From PFL25 sp046260155 (GTDB taxonomy: Bacteria > Chloroflexota > Anaerolineae > Anaerolineales > UBA4823): a stretch of 64,000 nucleotides of DNA. The stretch covers positions 14,657 through 78,656 of the forward strand of contig JBJYXV010000079.1 in the NCBI GenBank assembly GCA_046260155.1, written 5' to 3'. The notes under the pieces were generated by a model, which made no database searches, had not been told where the DNA came from, and saw only the letters and a list, made by a program, of their open reading frames with translations. Positions 50,413-59,330 of this stretch are shown here, piece by piece. Positions within the stretch are counted from its first letter, which is position 1; every line of letters starts with the position of its first letter. The position numbers were made by a program, and so were the translations under genes.

Positions 50413-52866
50413 TTGAAACCTGGAATATATTTCAGTGTGTTTGCCCTGTCTGCCGCAGCTTTAATTCTCGAAAGCAGCCTGACCCGGCTACTTGCTGTCG
50501 CGCAATATTACCATTTTGCTTTTCTGGTGGTGAGCCTAGCGTTGTTGGGCTTTGGTGCGAGCGGGTCATTGCTGGCAATCTCCAAGGCATGGATCCCAAA
50601 TATTGACCGGGAAGGAGACAATCCGGGTCGAGGACGAATATTAGCACTCTCCGCTGTTGGTTTTGCATCCAGCTTAATGATCGCGTACCTGGTTGTCAAT
50701 TGGTTACCCTTCGACAGCTACAGCATCGCCTGGAATAAAAGCCAGGTTCTCCTGTTCGCCCTGTATTATCTTGTTTTAAGTCTGCCATTCTTGTTTGCTG
50801 GATTGGGGATTGGGGTTGTCCTCTCTTCGAGCAGCGGGCGGCAAAATCGCGTTTATGCGGTGAATTTGCTTGGGTCGGCTTTCGGGATTGTCATAGGTTT
50901 ATTCGCAATGCAATTTGCAGGCGTGCCGGGTGCTCTGGTAGCAAGCGGTGTGATCAGCATATCGGCGGCTTTAGGATTGCGGAAGGTAGTGCCAAGATTT
51001 TGGCGCGGGGTCATTTGGATCATGGTGGCATCAGGGATATTGGGGTTGTTGTTGCTTTCGAGATCGAATCTTAATCGAAATTCTAGGGTTGGACTGGCGA
51101 TCTCCCCATACAAAGGTTTACCATATGCCCTGCAAGTGCCGGATGCTGAACAGGTTTTTGGATCCTGGAATGCGATTTCCAGGATCGACGTCGTGGCAAA
51201 AGCAAGCACACACGTTTTACCTGGTTTGAGTTATGTATTTGCTGGTCAATTGCCGGAACAGCTAGGTATGGCTTTTGATGGAGATGCGTTAAGACCGCTG
51301 ACATTAACCGGGCCACATTCATTTCAAGCTGCTGATTTTTTACCTGAAAGTGCAGCTTTTCTCCTCCACCAGGGAGCCAATACCTTGGTGCTGGATGCTG
51401 GCAGTGGCCTTGGGATCTTGCAGGCATTAGCTGTTGGAGCTACACGGGTGGTTGCCACCCAGGATAATCCATTGGTCGTTGAAGCATCTGCAGCTACCGC
51501 TGGAGAATTCGATATTTTCCATCACGAACAGGTTGAACTTGTACCGCAATCACCCCGTGAGTTTCTTGCATCCACCGATGATCATTTTGATGTCATTCTG
51601 CTGCCTCTGAATGATGCTTACAGGCCGATTGCCAATGGAGCATACAGCCTTTCTGAAAACTACGATCTGACTGTGGAAGGCTTCGAAAATATATTTGCCC
51701 GCTTATCCCCCGATGGTATCCTTGTGCTCTCTCGCTGGCTCCAAACCCCACCAAGTGAAAGCTTGAGGGTCTGGGGGACGATCCTTGAAACTTTCTCCAG
51801 GACCGGTATTGAAGATCCGGGCAGCAAGCTGGTCGCCTACAGGGGTATCCAAACGATGACGATCCTTGTTAAGCCAGGGGGTTGGAGCAGCGTGGAATCA
51901 GAGGTCATCCGGGATTTTACCGAAGCTCGAAAATATGATCTGGTCTGGATCGATGATCTCAAACCGGAGGAGGTAAATCGATTCAATCAGTTGGAGCAGG
52001 ATCAGTATCACGAAACCTTCCAGGATTTGTTGACCGCAGATTCGAAAGAGAAGTTCTTTGATGGATATCCATATGCGGTTCGTCCAATAACGGATAACGG
52101 TCCATTTTTCTTTCACTTTTTCAAATGGGCGCAAACCCCACAGATCCTTGCCACCTTCGGCAGAGTCTGGCAGCCATTTGGCGGCAGCGGTTACTTCGTG
52201 CTTGTAGCATTGCTGATCCTTGTTTCACTTTTCAGTATTCTATTGATCCTGGTTCCGCTCCGCTTGACGCGGATAAAATCCACGGAGTCAGGCATAAAAA
52301 TAGCGCAAGAATTGGAGAATAAGGAATTTATCTCGCCCGGGAGGATTGTGATCTATTTTGGGAGTATTGGTGTGGCATTTCTTTGCCTTGAAATCCCATT
52401 GATCCAGCGCAGCATCCTTTCACTGGGGCACCCGGCGTATGCCTTCGCTCTGGTTGTGCTCGTCTTGTTGGTCGCTTCCAGCCTGGGCAGCCTGCTTTCG
52501 CGCAGGTATTGGCATCGCCGCTTGTGGGTGATGGGACTGCTGAGCATGGCGGCATTCCTTACGCCATTTTTATTTTACTGGATTCAAGGGCTCAGCCTGG
52601 GTTGGCCCATTTCATTGAGGGTGATCTGCCTTGGAGCCGGGTTAGTCCCCCTGGGTGTCTTGATGGGATTTCCGTTTCCAACTGGATTGGAATGGCTGGA
52701 GAGGGCAAATTCCAACCTGATTCCATGGGCCTGGGCGGTAAATGGGTGCGCTTCAGTGATTGGAGCGGTGTTGGCAGCGATCGCCAGCCTCAGCGTTGGT
52801 TTCAGTGCAGTGCTGCTGGTGGGTGCTTTATTCTATGGTGTGGCGGCGGTCACCCTGCGAACGTAA
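50413..52866 (+). CDS. Polytopic membrane protein with spermidine-synthase-like domain
   Basis: An 817-residue protein starting with TTG (GGTGAG 7 bp upstream). About six helices (SAAALILESSLTRLLAV, SLALLGFGASGSLLAI) are followed by a soluble methyltransferase-like domain (about 210-530) with VLDAGSGLGILQALAVGA, the motif I glycine loop, and FDVILLPLNDAYRP. Six to eight more helices end the protein. This is the 'fused MFS/spermidine synthase' type. True spermidine synthases have an acidic Asp pair in the active site; it is not evident here, so amine transfer is uncertain. The soluble part probably faces the cytoplasm. Confidence 0.8.
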   Translation: MKPGIYFSVFALSAAALILESSLTRLLAVAQYYHFAFLVVSLALLGFGASGSLLAISKAWIPNIDREGDNPGRGRILALSAVGFASSLMIAYLVVNWLPFDSYSIAWNKSQVLLFALYYLVLSLPFLFAGLGIGVVLSSSSGRQNRVYAVNLLGSAFGIVIGLFAMQFAGVPGALVASGVISISAALGLRKVVPRFWRGVIWIMVASGILGLLLLSRSNLNRNSRVGLAISPYKGLPYALQVPDAEQVFGSWNAISRIDVVAKASTHVLPGLSYVFAGQLPEQLGMAFDGDALRPLTLTGPHSFQAADFLPESAAFLLHQGANTLVLDAGSGLGILQALAVGATRVVATQDNPLVVEASAATAGEFDIFHHEQVELVPQSPREFLASTDDHFDVILLPLNDAYRPIANGAYSLSENYDLTVEGFENIFARLSPDGILVLSRWLQTPPSESLRVWGTILETFSRTGIEDPGSKLVAYRGIQTMTILVKPGGWSSVESEVIRDFTEARKYDLVWIDDLKPEEVNRFNQLEQDQYHETFQDLLTADSKEKFFDGYPYAVRPITDNGPFFFHFFKWAQTPQILATFGRVWQPFGGSGYFVLVALLILVSLFSILLILVPLRLTRIKSTESGIKIAQELENKEFISPGRIVIYFGSIGVAFLCLEIPLIQRSILSLGHPAYAFALVVLVLLVASSLGSLLSRRYWHRRLWVMGLLSMAAFLTPFLFYWIQGLSLGWPISLRVICLGAGLVPLGVLMGFPFPTGLEWLERANSNLIPWAWAVNGCASVIGAVLAAIASLSVGFSAVLLVGALFYGVAAVTLRT

Positions 52867-52867
52867 T

Positions 52868-53665
52868 CTAATGTTCTCCGGTTAAGGGTACGAAGGAGAC
52901 ACCCCCTAAATTGGTTGCCTGGAGTTCGCCGGATTTTTTCTCAAAGAGCCACAGGGTTTGTGTAAATCCCACCGGGCCGATGGGGATTACCAGGCGACCG
53001 CCTTCAACCAGCTGGTTAGCGAGCGGCTGGGGCAGGTGGTCTGGTGCTGCGGTAACCAGGATAGCGTCATAAGGTGCAAATTCCTCCCAACCATAATAGC
53101 CATCCGCATTAAGTTTTCGGGTGTCCGCATAGCCCAGCGAATCTAGGGTTTTCGCTGCTCGTTCAGCCAATTCCGGGATTATTTCCACTGTGTAGACTTC
53201 GACTCCTAATTCTGCAAGGATTGCAGATTGATAGCCAGAACCGGTGCCGATCTCGAGTACTTTTTGACCCGGATAAGGCTGTAATGATTGGGTCATCAAT
53301 GCCACGATAAACGGTTGGGAAATCGTCTGCCCATAACCGATCGGCAGGGGGTGATCCGCATATGCCAGGTCGATCATGTCTTCTGGTACAAATTCGTGCC
53401 GGGGAACAGCTCGCATGGCCTCCAGGACTGCTTCGTCTTTGATACCGCGCGGCGCAATCTGATTTGCAACCATCTGCTCACGCTGCAAAGCCATTTCATC
53501 GGATTCCGCTCCAGCAGAGGTGGGTGGTGGGAGGGGAACTGTGCTAGTACCAGAAGGTTTCGAGGTCGGCATTACAGCTCCGGGGGTTGACTGTTCCCCT
53601 GCAGCCTGGCAGGCAGCGAAAAACAATAAAACTAAACAGGGTGGGATAATAAGTATTCTTCTCAT
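52868..53665 (-). CDS. Lipoprotein-anchored protein-L-isoaspartate O-methyltransferase
   Basis: A 265-residue protein. The signal peptide ends in LFFAACQAAG (lipobox, Cys19), a Pro/Ser/Thr tether follows (to about 55), then a complete PIMT: PRHEFVPEDMIDLAY, the isoaspartate-binding GYGQTISQPFIVA, SAM motif VLEIGTGSGYQSAILAEL, VETYVE-like VYTVEI and DGYYGWEEFAPYDAILVTAA. PIMT repairs isoAsp in aged proteins using SAM. Export is hard to reconcile with SAM being cytoplasmic. The C-terminal VSFVPLTG is typical. A strong promoter precedes it. Confidence 0.9.
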   Translation of the reverse strand: MRRILIIPPCLVLLFFAACQAAGEQSTPGAVMPTSKPSGTSTVPLPPPTSAGAESDEMALQREQMVANQIAPRGIKDEAVLEAMRAVPRHEFVPEDMIDLAYADHPLPIGYGQTISQPFIVALMTQSLQPYPGQKVLEIGTGSGYQSAILAELGVEVYTVEIIPELAERAAKTLDSLGYADTRKLNADGYYGWEEFAPYDAILVTAAPDHLPQPLANQLVEGGRLVIPIGPVGFTQTLWLFEKKSGELQATNLGGVSFVPLTGEH

Positions 53666-53681
53666 GGATAACTTGATCTGT

Positions 53682-53711
53682 ATTATAGAAAAAAAAGGCA
53701 GCCCAGGTCAA
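53682..53711 (-). promoter_or_regulatory. Promoter of the PIMT lipoprotein gene
   Basis: TTGACC (53711-53706), an 18-bp spacer and TATAAT (53687-53682) on the minus strand. The start site would be about 10 nt before the AUG, a very short leader. Confidence 0.65.
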
Positions 53712-53722
53712 GGTGTCTAAAA

Positions 53723-53751
53723 TTGACGCAAATATTCCTAGGCTGTACAAT
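53723..53751 (+). promoter_or_regulatory. Promoter of the deacetylase operon
   Basis: TTGACG (53723-53728), 17 bp and TACAAT (53746-53751). It fires divergently from the PIMT promoter only 11 bp away; start about 24 nt before the AUG at 53782. Confidence 0.65.
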
Positions 53752-53781
53752 TGGGTGGAACCCTCCGGAGGAGAACGAAGC

Positions 53782-54822
53782 ATGGATAAATTAGTTTATT
53801 TCTACAACCAGGGTCATGAGAAGCACTATGAAACTGGTCATCCAGAAAGGCCAGAAAGAGTGGAGGTGATCAAAGCTGCCCTGGAAGAAAACGATTATTG
53901 GGAAAAATACCCAAAATTACCTGTGCAAGATTTACCAGAAAAGATATTAACCACTATCCATACCCGGGAGTACCTGCGCGTGCTGGAAGAAGCCTGCCGC
54001 TTAGGGTCTCATCTTGATGCAGATACTTATACCACTTCTGCCTCCTGGAAACTGGCACTTGGTGCTGCAGGGGGAGCTGCTGCGGTAGCCAATTCAGTCT
54101 GGTCGAGAGAAGCAGAACGAGGTTTTGCACTCACCCGCCCACCAGGGCACCATGCAACTGCTGGACGGGGGATGGGCTTTTGCCTGTTGAATAATGTTGC
54201 GTTGGCAGCTGAGTACCTGGTTCAGGAACTTGGGGCAAATCGCCTGGCAATCGTGGATTTGGACCTGCATCACGGCAACGGCACCCAGGATATTTTCTAT
54301 TCTAGAGGGGATGTGCTTTATATCTCGACACACCAGTATCCGCATTACCCTGGATCCGGTTGGATTGACGAAACTGGCAAAGGCGCCGGACAGATGGCGA
54401 ATGCCAATCTTCCGCTCCCCCCTTATTCAGGTGATGCAGCATTTAAAAAAGGCATGGATGAATTTATCCTGCCACTTCTTGACGGCTTCCAGCCCGAAAT
54501 GCTGCTGATCAGCTATGGTTTCGATCCGCACTTTGATGATCCCCTGGGTAGTTTACAGCTGACCTCTCAAGGGTATGGTGACCTGATCCTCCAATTAACA
54601 GATTGGGCAGATCGATGTTGCAACGGGCGCATCAGCTTGTTTCTTGAGGGAGGCTATAACTTACGGGCTGCTCAGGCTTGTTCCCTGGCTGTAGTGGCTG
54701 CTTTACTGGGTGATAAATTTCCAGAGAGGTATGATCAAGACGTCACCCAGGGCTTAGAGGGAAATTCGGATGTCTTTAATTCTATCCTCCAGCAAGACCG
54801 GCAGTTATGGGGGATTGGATGA
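53782..54822 (+). CDS. Histone-deacetylase family (class II-like) amidohydrolase
   Basis: A 346-residue protein; start fixed by GGAGGAG 8 bp before the ATG. Arginase/deacetylase fold: HPERPERVEVIKAAL, the catalytic His pair in TRPPGHHATAGRGMGFCLLNNVALAA, zinc ligands in IVDLDLHHGNGTQDIFY and ISYGFDPHFDDPLG, and LEGGYNLRA at the end. In bacteria such enzymes deacetylate acetylpolyamines, acetoin-related or acetyl-lysine substrates. Neighbouring polyamine-synthase-like and OsmC genes do not settle the substrate. Ends in an ATGA overlap with OsmC. Confidence 0.93.
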   Translation: MDKLVYFYNQGHEKHYETGHPERPERVEVIKAALEENDYWEKYPKLPVQDLPEKILTTIHTREYLRVLEEACRLGSHLDADTYTTSASWKLALGAAGGAAAVANSVWSREAERGFALTRPPGHHATAGRGMGFCLLNNVALAAEYLVQELGANRLAIVDLDLHHGNGTQDIFYSRGDVLYISTHQYPHYPGSGWIDETGKGAGQMANANLPLPPYSGDAAFKKGMDEFILPLLDGFQPEMLLISYGFDPHFDDPLGSLQLTSQGYGDLILQLTDWADRCCNGRISLFLEGGYNLRAAQACSLAVVAALLGDKFPERYDQDVTQGLEGNSDVFNSILQQDRQLWGIG

Positions 54823-55277
54823 AAATTATTCAATGGGAGTCTGAGATGGAATCTTCAAGCAACACAGTAAACGTCAAATGGATTCATTCAACAGGCACAC
54901 TCATGGCGGGTGTAGATTCACGCGGCACGCCAGCTGTGATCGGGATGTGGTCAGAGCAAGAACCTCCGTGGAGAGGTTTAAAGGCTTCTGATCTTTTACT
55001 GATGTCAGCCGCTTCATGCTCGACTTATGACGTGGTAACAATCCTGAAAAAGAAAAGAGAGCCATTGGAAAGCCTGGAGGTGATCTGCACCGGGGAACAG
55101 GAAAGCGAGCCCCCGAATCGGTTTACACATATCCACCTGCGCTACCTGATTAAAGGAAAGATAAAACCTGAAAGTATAGAAAAAGCAATTCAACTGTCAG
55201 AAGAGAAATATTGTTCAGTGCTAAATACACTGAAGGATGCAGTAAAAATAACCAGCGATTACGAAATAGTAGGTTGA
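54819..55277 (+). CDS. OsmC family protein
   Basis: A 152-residue protein if the coupled ATG at 54819 is used (ATGA overlap with the deacetylase). An ATG at 54846 with GGGAG 6 bp upstream gives 143 residues, closer to the family length, and is a good alternative. The OsmC fold is seen from VNVKWIHSTGT; the first redox Cys is in LLMSAASCSTYDVVTIL and the second in SEEKYCSVLNTLKD. OsmC/Ohr proteins reduce organic hydroperoxides with cysteine thiols; the YhfA-like branch here has less clear activity. Confidence 0.9.
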   Translation: MKIIQWESEMESSSNTVNVKWIHSTGTLMAGVDSRGTPAVIGMWSEQEPPWRGLKASDLLLMSAASCSTYDVVTILKKKREPLESLEVICTGEQESEPPNRFTHIHLRYLIKGKIKPESIEKAIQLSEEKYCSVLNTLKDAVKITSDYEIVG

Positions 55278-55287
55278 GGAAGAGGAT

Positions 55288-56481
55288 ATGGAGACCAGTA
55301 TTAGCATCCAGCCAGAAGAATTCTCTGAACGAATCAGGAAGCTGCAGGGTGCAATTCGCGAAGAGAACTTAAGCGGGGCGGTGTTGTTCGACCATTATTA
55401 TATTTTATATTTCACAGGTTTTGCTTTTGTACCCACGGAGCGTCCCCTCGCCTTTGTGCTCAGCGCGGAAGGTCAAAGCGCCCTCTTCGTCCCCCGCCTG
55501 GAGGTTGAGCACGCAAAATCACTTTCAGTAATCCAACGTGTCGATCATTATCTTGAATATCCTTACCATCCCCATCCGATGGAGGTATTGAAGGATATGC
55601 TGGTAGAGATGGGGATTAGAGGAGACATCGGCGTGGACCAGGATGGATACCCCTGGATCCTTGGGTATCGCGGGCCGGAGTTGAGTGTGATGATGGAATG
55701 TCGAATTCACAAGATCACCAGTTTCCTGGAAGACCTGATGATGATCAAGAGTGAAGGCGAAATTGGATTGATCCGGGAAAGTGTAAAGTGGGGAAACCTG
55801 GCACATGTTTTGCTGCAGAGGTACACTCGAGTCGGCGCGACTGAAACCGAGGTCAGCCAACGAGCCAGCCAGGAAGCGAACCGGATCATGCTGGACACCA
55901 TTGGACCAATCTACCGCGCTCAGAGCCCATTTTCTGAAGGTGCTGGCGCTGGCTACAGGGGTCAAATTGGTCGCAACGCAGCGATTCCCCATTCCCTGGC
56001 AAATAATATCATTTTTCAAGCAGGAGATGTACTGGTGACAGGTGCTGGTGCGCCTGTCTGGGGATACAATTCGGAATTGGAGCGCACGATGATTATTGGC
56101 TCTCCCTCTGATGAACAGAAAAGGATGTTCGACCACATGCTGGCGCTGCAGGATGCCGCAATTAAGGTGTTGCAACCCGGTGTAAAATGTGCGGATATCG
56201 ACCAGGCAGTGCGCAGCTACTACGAAGAGCATGAATTAATGCCTTACTGGAAGCATCATGTCGGGCATGCGATAGGATTGCGCTACCATGAAGCCCCGTT
56301 TCTGGATCTGGGCGACGAGACACTGGTTCGACCCGGCATGGTCTTCACGGTTGAGCCCGGATTGTATCATCCAGGTCTTGGAGGATTCCGCCATTCTGAT
56401 ACCGTGCTGATCACAGAGGAAGGAAATGAAGTTCTGACTTATTATCCCCGGGATCTGGCAAGCCTGACTTTACCAGCATAA
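55288..56481 (+). CDS. M24 'pita-bread' family protein lacking standard metal ligands
   Basis: A 397-residue protein. The N-terminal creatinase/prolidase domain (20-160) precedes a pita-bread domain. In metallo members five ligands are Asp, Asp, His, Glu, Glu. Here the first Asp is Gly (VLVTGAGAP), the second Glu (GYNSELERT), His is present (GHAIGLRYHEAPF), the VEPG Glu is present (VFTVEPGLY) and the last Glu is Ser (GFRHSDTVLI). This resembles non-metal creatinase-type hydrolases rather than Xaa-Pro aminopeptidase. Automatic annotation as aminopeptidase P would be misleading. It follows the OsmC gene by 10 bp. Confidence 0.85.
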   Translation: METSISIQPEEFSERIRKLQGAIREENLSGAVLFDHYYILYFTGFAFVPTERPLAFVLSAEGQSALFVPRLEVEHAKSLSVIQRVDHYLEYPYHPHPMEVLKDMLVEMGIRGDIGVDQDGYPWILGYRGPELSVMMECRIHKITSFLEDLMMIKSEGEIGLIRESVKWGNLAHVLLQRYTRVGATETEVSQRASQEANRIMLDTIGPIYRAQSPFSEGAGAGYRGQIGRNAAIPHSLANNIIFQAGDVLVTGAGAPVWGYNSELERTMIIGSPSDEQKRMFDHMLALQDAAIKVLQPGVKCADIDQAVRSYYEEHELMPYWKHHVGHAIGLRYHEAPFLDLGDETLVRPGMVFTVEPGLYHPGLGGFRHSDTVLITEEGNEVLTYYPRDLASLTLPA

Positions 56482-56534
56482 TTTTATTTAACTTCAATTT
56501 TTCCGGAAGAAAGCAATCTTGTAGGATTTAATTT

Positions 56535-57155
56535 GTGATGCCTCTTCATAATAAACACAACCCACAGGTATTGGACGCCAGGTTTGAGCAGGCTCTGGTG
56601 TATGCATTTCATCTGCATTCAGGCCAGACACGGAAACAATCCCAGGTTCCTTATATCGCCCATCTCCTGGGTGTGACCGCGATCGTGCTCGAAGATGGCG
56701 GAAGTGAGGATGAGGCCATTGCTGCCCTCTTGCATGATGCGGTCGAAGACCAGGGAGGTTTAGAAACCCTGGAGAAAATCAGAATGCGATTCGGTTCCAA
56801 CGTGGCTGACCTGGTGCTGGCATTATCAGATTCATTCACGCAGCCGAAACCTCCCTGGCGGGAGAGAAAACAGGCTTATCTTGAATCGATCCCTGGTGCG
56901 AACCCCTCGGAAATCAGGATCTCACTCGCAGATAAAGTGTACAATGCCAGGTCCATTTTGCGCGACCTGCGGCTGGAAGGGGAACAAGTTTGGTCTCGAT
57001 TCAACGGCGGAAAAGATGGGACGCTGTGGTATTATCAGCAATTGATTTTCGCCTTTCAAACCCATGGTGACCAGCCTTTGTTGTCTGAGCTGATCAGGAT
57101 ACTCGAACAAATCCGGTTGGAATCCGGTCCAGGAAAGCCTCTCGAAGCAGACTGA
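56535..57155 (+). CDS. HD-domain metal-dependent phosphohydrolase (MESH1/SpoT-hydrolase-like)
   Basis: A 206-residue protein starting at GTG 56535 or ATG 56538 (AGGA upstream). The HD motifs match the (p)ppGpp hydrolase domain: FHLHSGQTRKQSQVPYIAHLLGV, ALLHDAVEDQGG and LADKVYNARSILRDL. It lacks the synthetase and TGS domains of RelA/SpoT, so it may be a small alarmone hydrolase. No synthetase is in the window. Substrate is inferred from motif similarity only. Confidence 0.88.
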   Translation: MMPLHNKHNPQVLDARFEQALVYAFHLHSGQTRKQSQVPYIAHLLGVTAIVLEDGGSEDEAIAALLHDAVEDQGGLETLEKIRMRFGSNVADLVLALSDSFTQPKPPWRERKQAYLESIPGANPSEIRISLADKVYNARSILRDLRLEGEQVWSRFNGGKDGTLWYYQQLIFAFQTHGDQPLLSELIRILEQIRLESGPGKPLEAD

Positions 57156-57222
57156 TATAATCAGAATCCAGGCAGGAGGCGGCAGCGCGGGATTGTTTTC
57201 TTGCTGCTTGAGGAAATAACAC

Positions 57223-58071
57223 GTGTCGATTAACCCGGTAATACTAGCTTTTATCGAAGACTTGATGACTGCCGTGCGGCTGGAGAGCATAATCCAGCCG
57301 CTGGATTTTGAATTTGTGCACTGGCAGGATCCTGGCGATTTGCCGAAAGCCAGCGAGATGCATGCCGAGTTCCAATGGGCGGAACCTCTTGAGGGCCGAA
57401 ATGGGAAGATGATCGAGCGAATTACGGAATTGAGACCGGCATTAATTGTGTTCGACTTAAATAACCAACATATTCCCAGCCTGGATTGGATTTCTTTGAT
57501 CACATCGGTGCCTGCCACGCGGGGTATCCCCGTCATCTGCTACGGACCGCATGTGAACCGGGAGGTACTGCTCGCAGCCGAGCAGGCAGGTGCAGAAGCA
57601 GCTTTTGCACGTTCGAAATTCATGCAGAATGCGGCGGAGATCGTCTCTGATCATGCATCGGTGATCGATGTGGACTTTCTGCAGGCAACCTGCCATGAAG
57701 AGCTACCGCATTATGCCATCCGTGGGTTGGAGCAATTCAACCGCGGTGAATATTTCGAAGCGCACGATTCACTCGAGCTTGCCTGGATGGAAGACCCCAC
57801 CCCCGGAAGAGATTTATACCGCGCTGTCTTGCAAGTTGCCGTTGCTTATTACCAGATCATCCGGGGGAATTATAATGGCGCAGCAAAGATGTTCCTGAGG
57901 GTGCGTAAATGGCTAGCCCCACTCCCGGAGATCTGCCGGGGTATCAACATCGGACAGCTGCGGCAGGATGTGCAAACTGCCTATACCGCCTTGCTCGAAT
58001 TAGGACCACAGGGAATTGATAGCTTTAACCTTGATTTATTGCAGCCGGTTGAATATAAAGAGATCTATTGA
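57223..58071 (+). CDS. Degenerate receiver domain fused to DUF309
   Basis: A 282-residue protein with a GTG start (GAGG 9 bp upstream). Residues 1-150 look like a receiver: a possible phospho-Asp in ALIVFDLNNQ and a Lys in FARSKF, but the Thr/Ser is missing (VICYGPH) and the acidic patch is weak. Residues 165-265 are DUF309: LEQFNRGEYFEAHDSLELAW, then LYRAVLQVAVAYYQIIRGNYNGAAKMF, with the conserved His-Asp-Glu cluster. DUF309 is a helical domain of unknown role. This pairing suggests signal-controlled DUF309 activity. Confidence 0.85.
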   Translation: MSINPVILAFIEDLMTAVRLESIIQPLDFEFVHWQDPGDLPKASEMHAEFQWAEPLEGRNGKMIERITELRPALIVFDLNNQHIPSLDWISLITSVPATRGIPVICYGPHVNREVLLAAEQAGAEAAFARSKFMQNAAEIVSDHASVIDVDFLQATCHEELPHYAIRGLEQFNRGEYFEAHDSLELAWMEDPTPGRDLYRAVLQVAVAYYQIIRGNYNGAAKMFLRVRKWLAPLPEICRGINIGQLRQDVQTAYTALLELGPQGIDSFNLDLLQPVEYKEIY

Positions 58072-58109
58072 TACAATCTGGCATTATCATATGAAAAAGG
58101 GAATCTTCA

Positions 58110-59105
58110 ATGGCAAATGAAATCGCATTAACCGGGATAAAACCATCCGGTACGCCGCATATCGGTAATTATCTGGGGATGATCTTGCCTGCACTGGAAT
58201 TAGCCCAGCAATACCAGGCAATGTACTTCATCGCTGATTATCACGCGCTGACGACCGTGCGTGACCGGGAGGCGATGAAGTACCAGACCTACGAAGTGGC
58301 AGCAACCTGGTTAGCCCTTGGCTTAGACCCTGAAAAAGTAATCTTTTACCGCCAATCCGACATACCTGAAGTGATGGAGCTAACCTGGATTCTGGCATGT
58401 TTTACCCCAAAAGGCCTGCTGAACAGGGCACATGCCTACAAGGCTGCAGTCGATCTCAATCTTGAACAAGGTTTACCACCTGACGACCAGATCAATGCTG
58501 GTTTATTCTTTTACCCGGCGTTGATGGCTGCGGATATCCTGCTGTTTGATACGAATTTTGTTCCCGTTGGGTTAGATCAAAAACAGCATATCGAGATTGC
58601 GCGGGATATCGCCCAGGCGATCAACAACACCTATGGAGAAGTATTGACAGTTCCAGAGGCTGCTATCAGGGAAGAGGTGATGACGATCCCGGGGTTAGAC
58701 GGTCGCAAAATGAGTAAAAGCTATGACAATGTGATCCCGATTTTTTCCGATTCGAAAGAGGTCAAGAAAAGGGTTATGCGCATAGTCACGGATTCAAGGC
58801 GCCCGGAAGAGCCGAAAAATCCAGATACTGACAATGTGTATGCAATCTATAAGTATTTTGCATCCCCGGAGGATATTCAGCGTGTCAGGCATGGCTACCT
58901 GCAGGGCGGGATGGCTTACAGCCAGATCAAGACAGAATTGTTCAATTTGCTCGAGGATGAATTTTCACCTGCCAGGACGAAATACAACCGGTATATGCGG
59001 GATTGGGATTATCTCGAGCGGGTGCTGCTCCAGGGGGCTGAAAAAGCACGGAAAATCTCCATTCCGAAGATGGCACAGGTTAGGAAAGCGATCGGTGTCG
59101 ATTGA
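58110..59105 (+). CDS. trpS: Tryptophanyl-tRNA synthetase
   Basis: A 331-residue class Ic synthetase. HIGH-type motif is GIKPSGTPHIGNYLGM and KMSKS is GRKMSKSYDNVIP near residue 200. The connective region CFTPKGLLNRAHAYK and DQKQHIEIARDIA bind Trp and tRNA. Length is normal. No T-box or trp leader fits in the 38-bp upstream gap. It ends before a weak terminator. Confidence 0.97.
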   Translation: MANEIALTGIKPSGTPHIGNYLGMILPALELAQQYQAMYFIADYHALTTVRDREAMKYQTYEVAATWLALGLDPEKVIFYRQSDIPEVMELTWILACFTPKGLLNRAHAYKAAVDLNLEQGLPPDDQINAGLFFYPALMAADILLFDTNFVPVGLDQKQHIEIARDIAQAINNTYGEVLTVPEAAIREEVMTIPGLDGRKMSKSYDNVIPIFSDSKEVKKRVMRIVTDSRRPEEPKNPDTDNVYAIYKYFASPEDIQRVRHGYLQGGMAYSQIKTELFNLLEDEFSPARTKYNRYMRDWDYLERVLLQGAEKARKISIPKMAQVRKAIGVD

Positions 59106-59183
59106 AGCACCTGAAAATCAGGACCTTTACCTACCAGCTATACAGATGGCGGGGATCTAATTTGCGGCAGGCATTACAAATTT

Positions 59184-59203
59184 AAGCAAGGCAACCTTGT
59201 TTT
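59184..59203 (+). terminator. Possible terminator after trpS
   Basis: AAGCAAGG and CCTTGTTT pair (8 bp with one G-U) around a 3-nt CAA loop, followed by TTTA. Short T-run, moderate confidence. Confidence 0.45.
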
Positions 59204-59330
59204 ATGAAAGATATTCTGAATTAGTAAGATTTTACTTGCAGAGATGAAAAGGGAATAGACAATTGGTTTGTTAAAATAGTTCCAGGAAATCACCTGATCC
59301 AGGCTGCTGACATCAAGGAGAATCAATAAC

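Noticed and set aside
55288..56481. Plain Xaa-Pro aminopeptidase
   Set aside because: Three metal-ligand positions are changed, so metallopeptidase activity is doubtful.
58072..58109. T-box or trp attenuator before trpS
   Set aside because: The gap is only 38 bp and has no hairpin of the needed kind.
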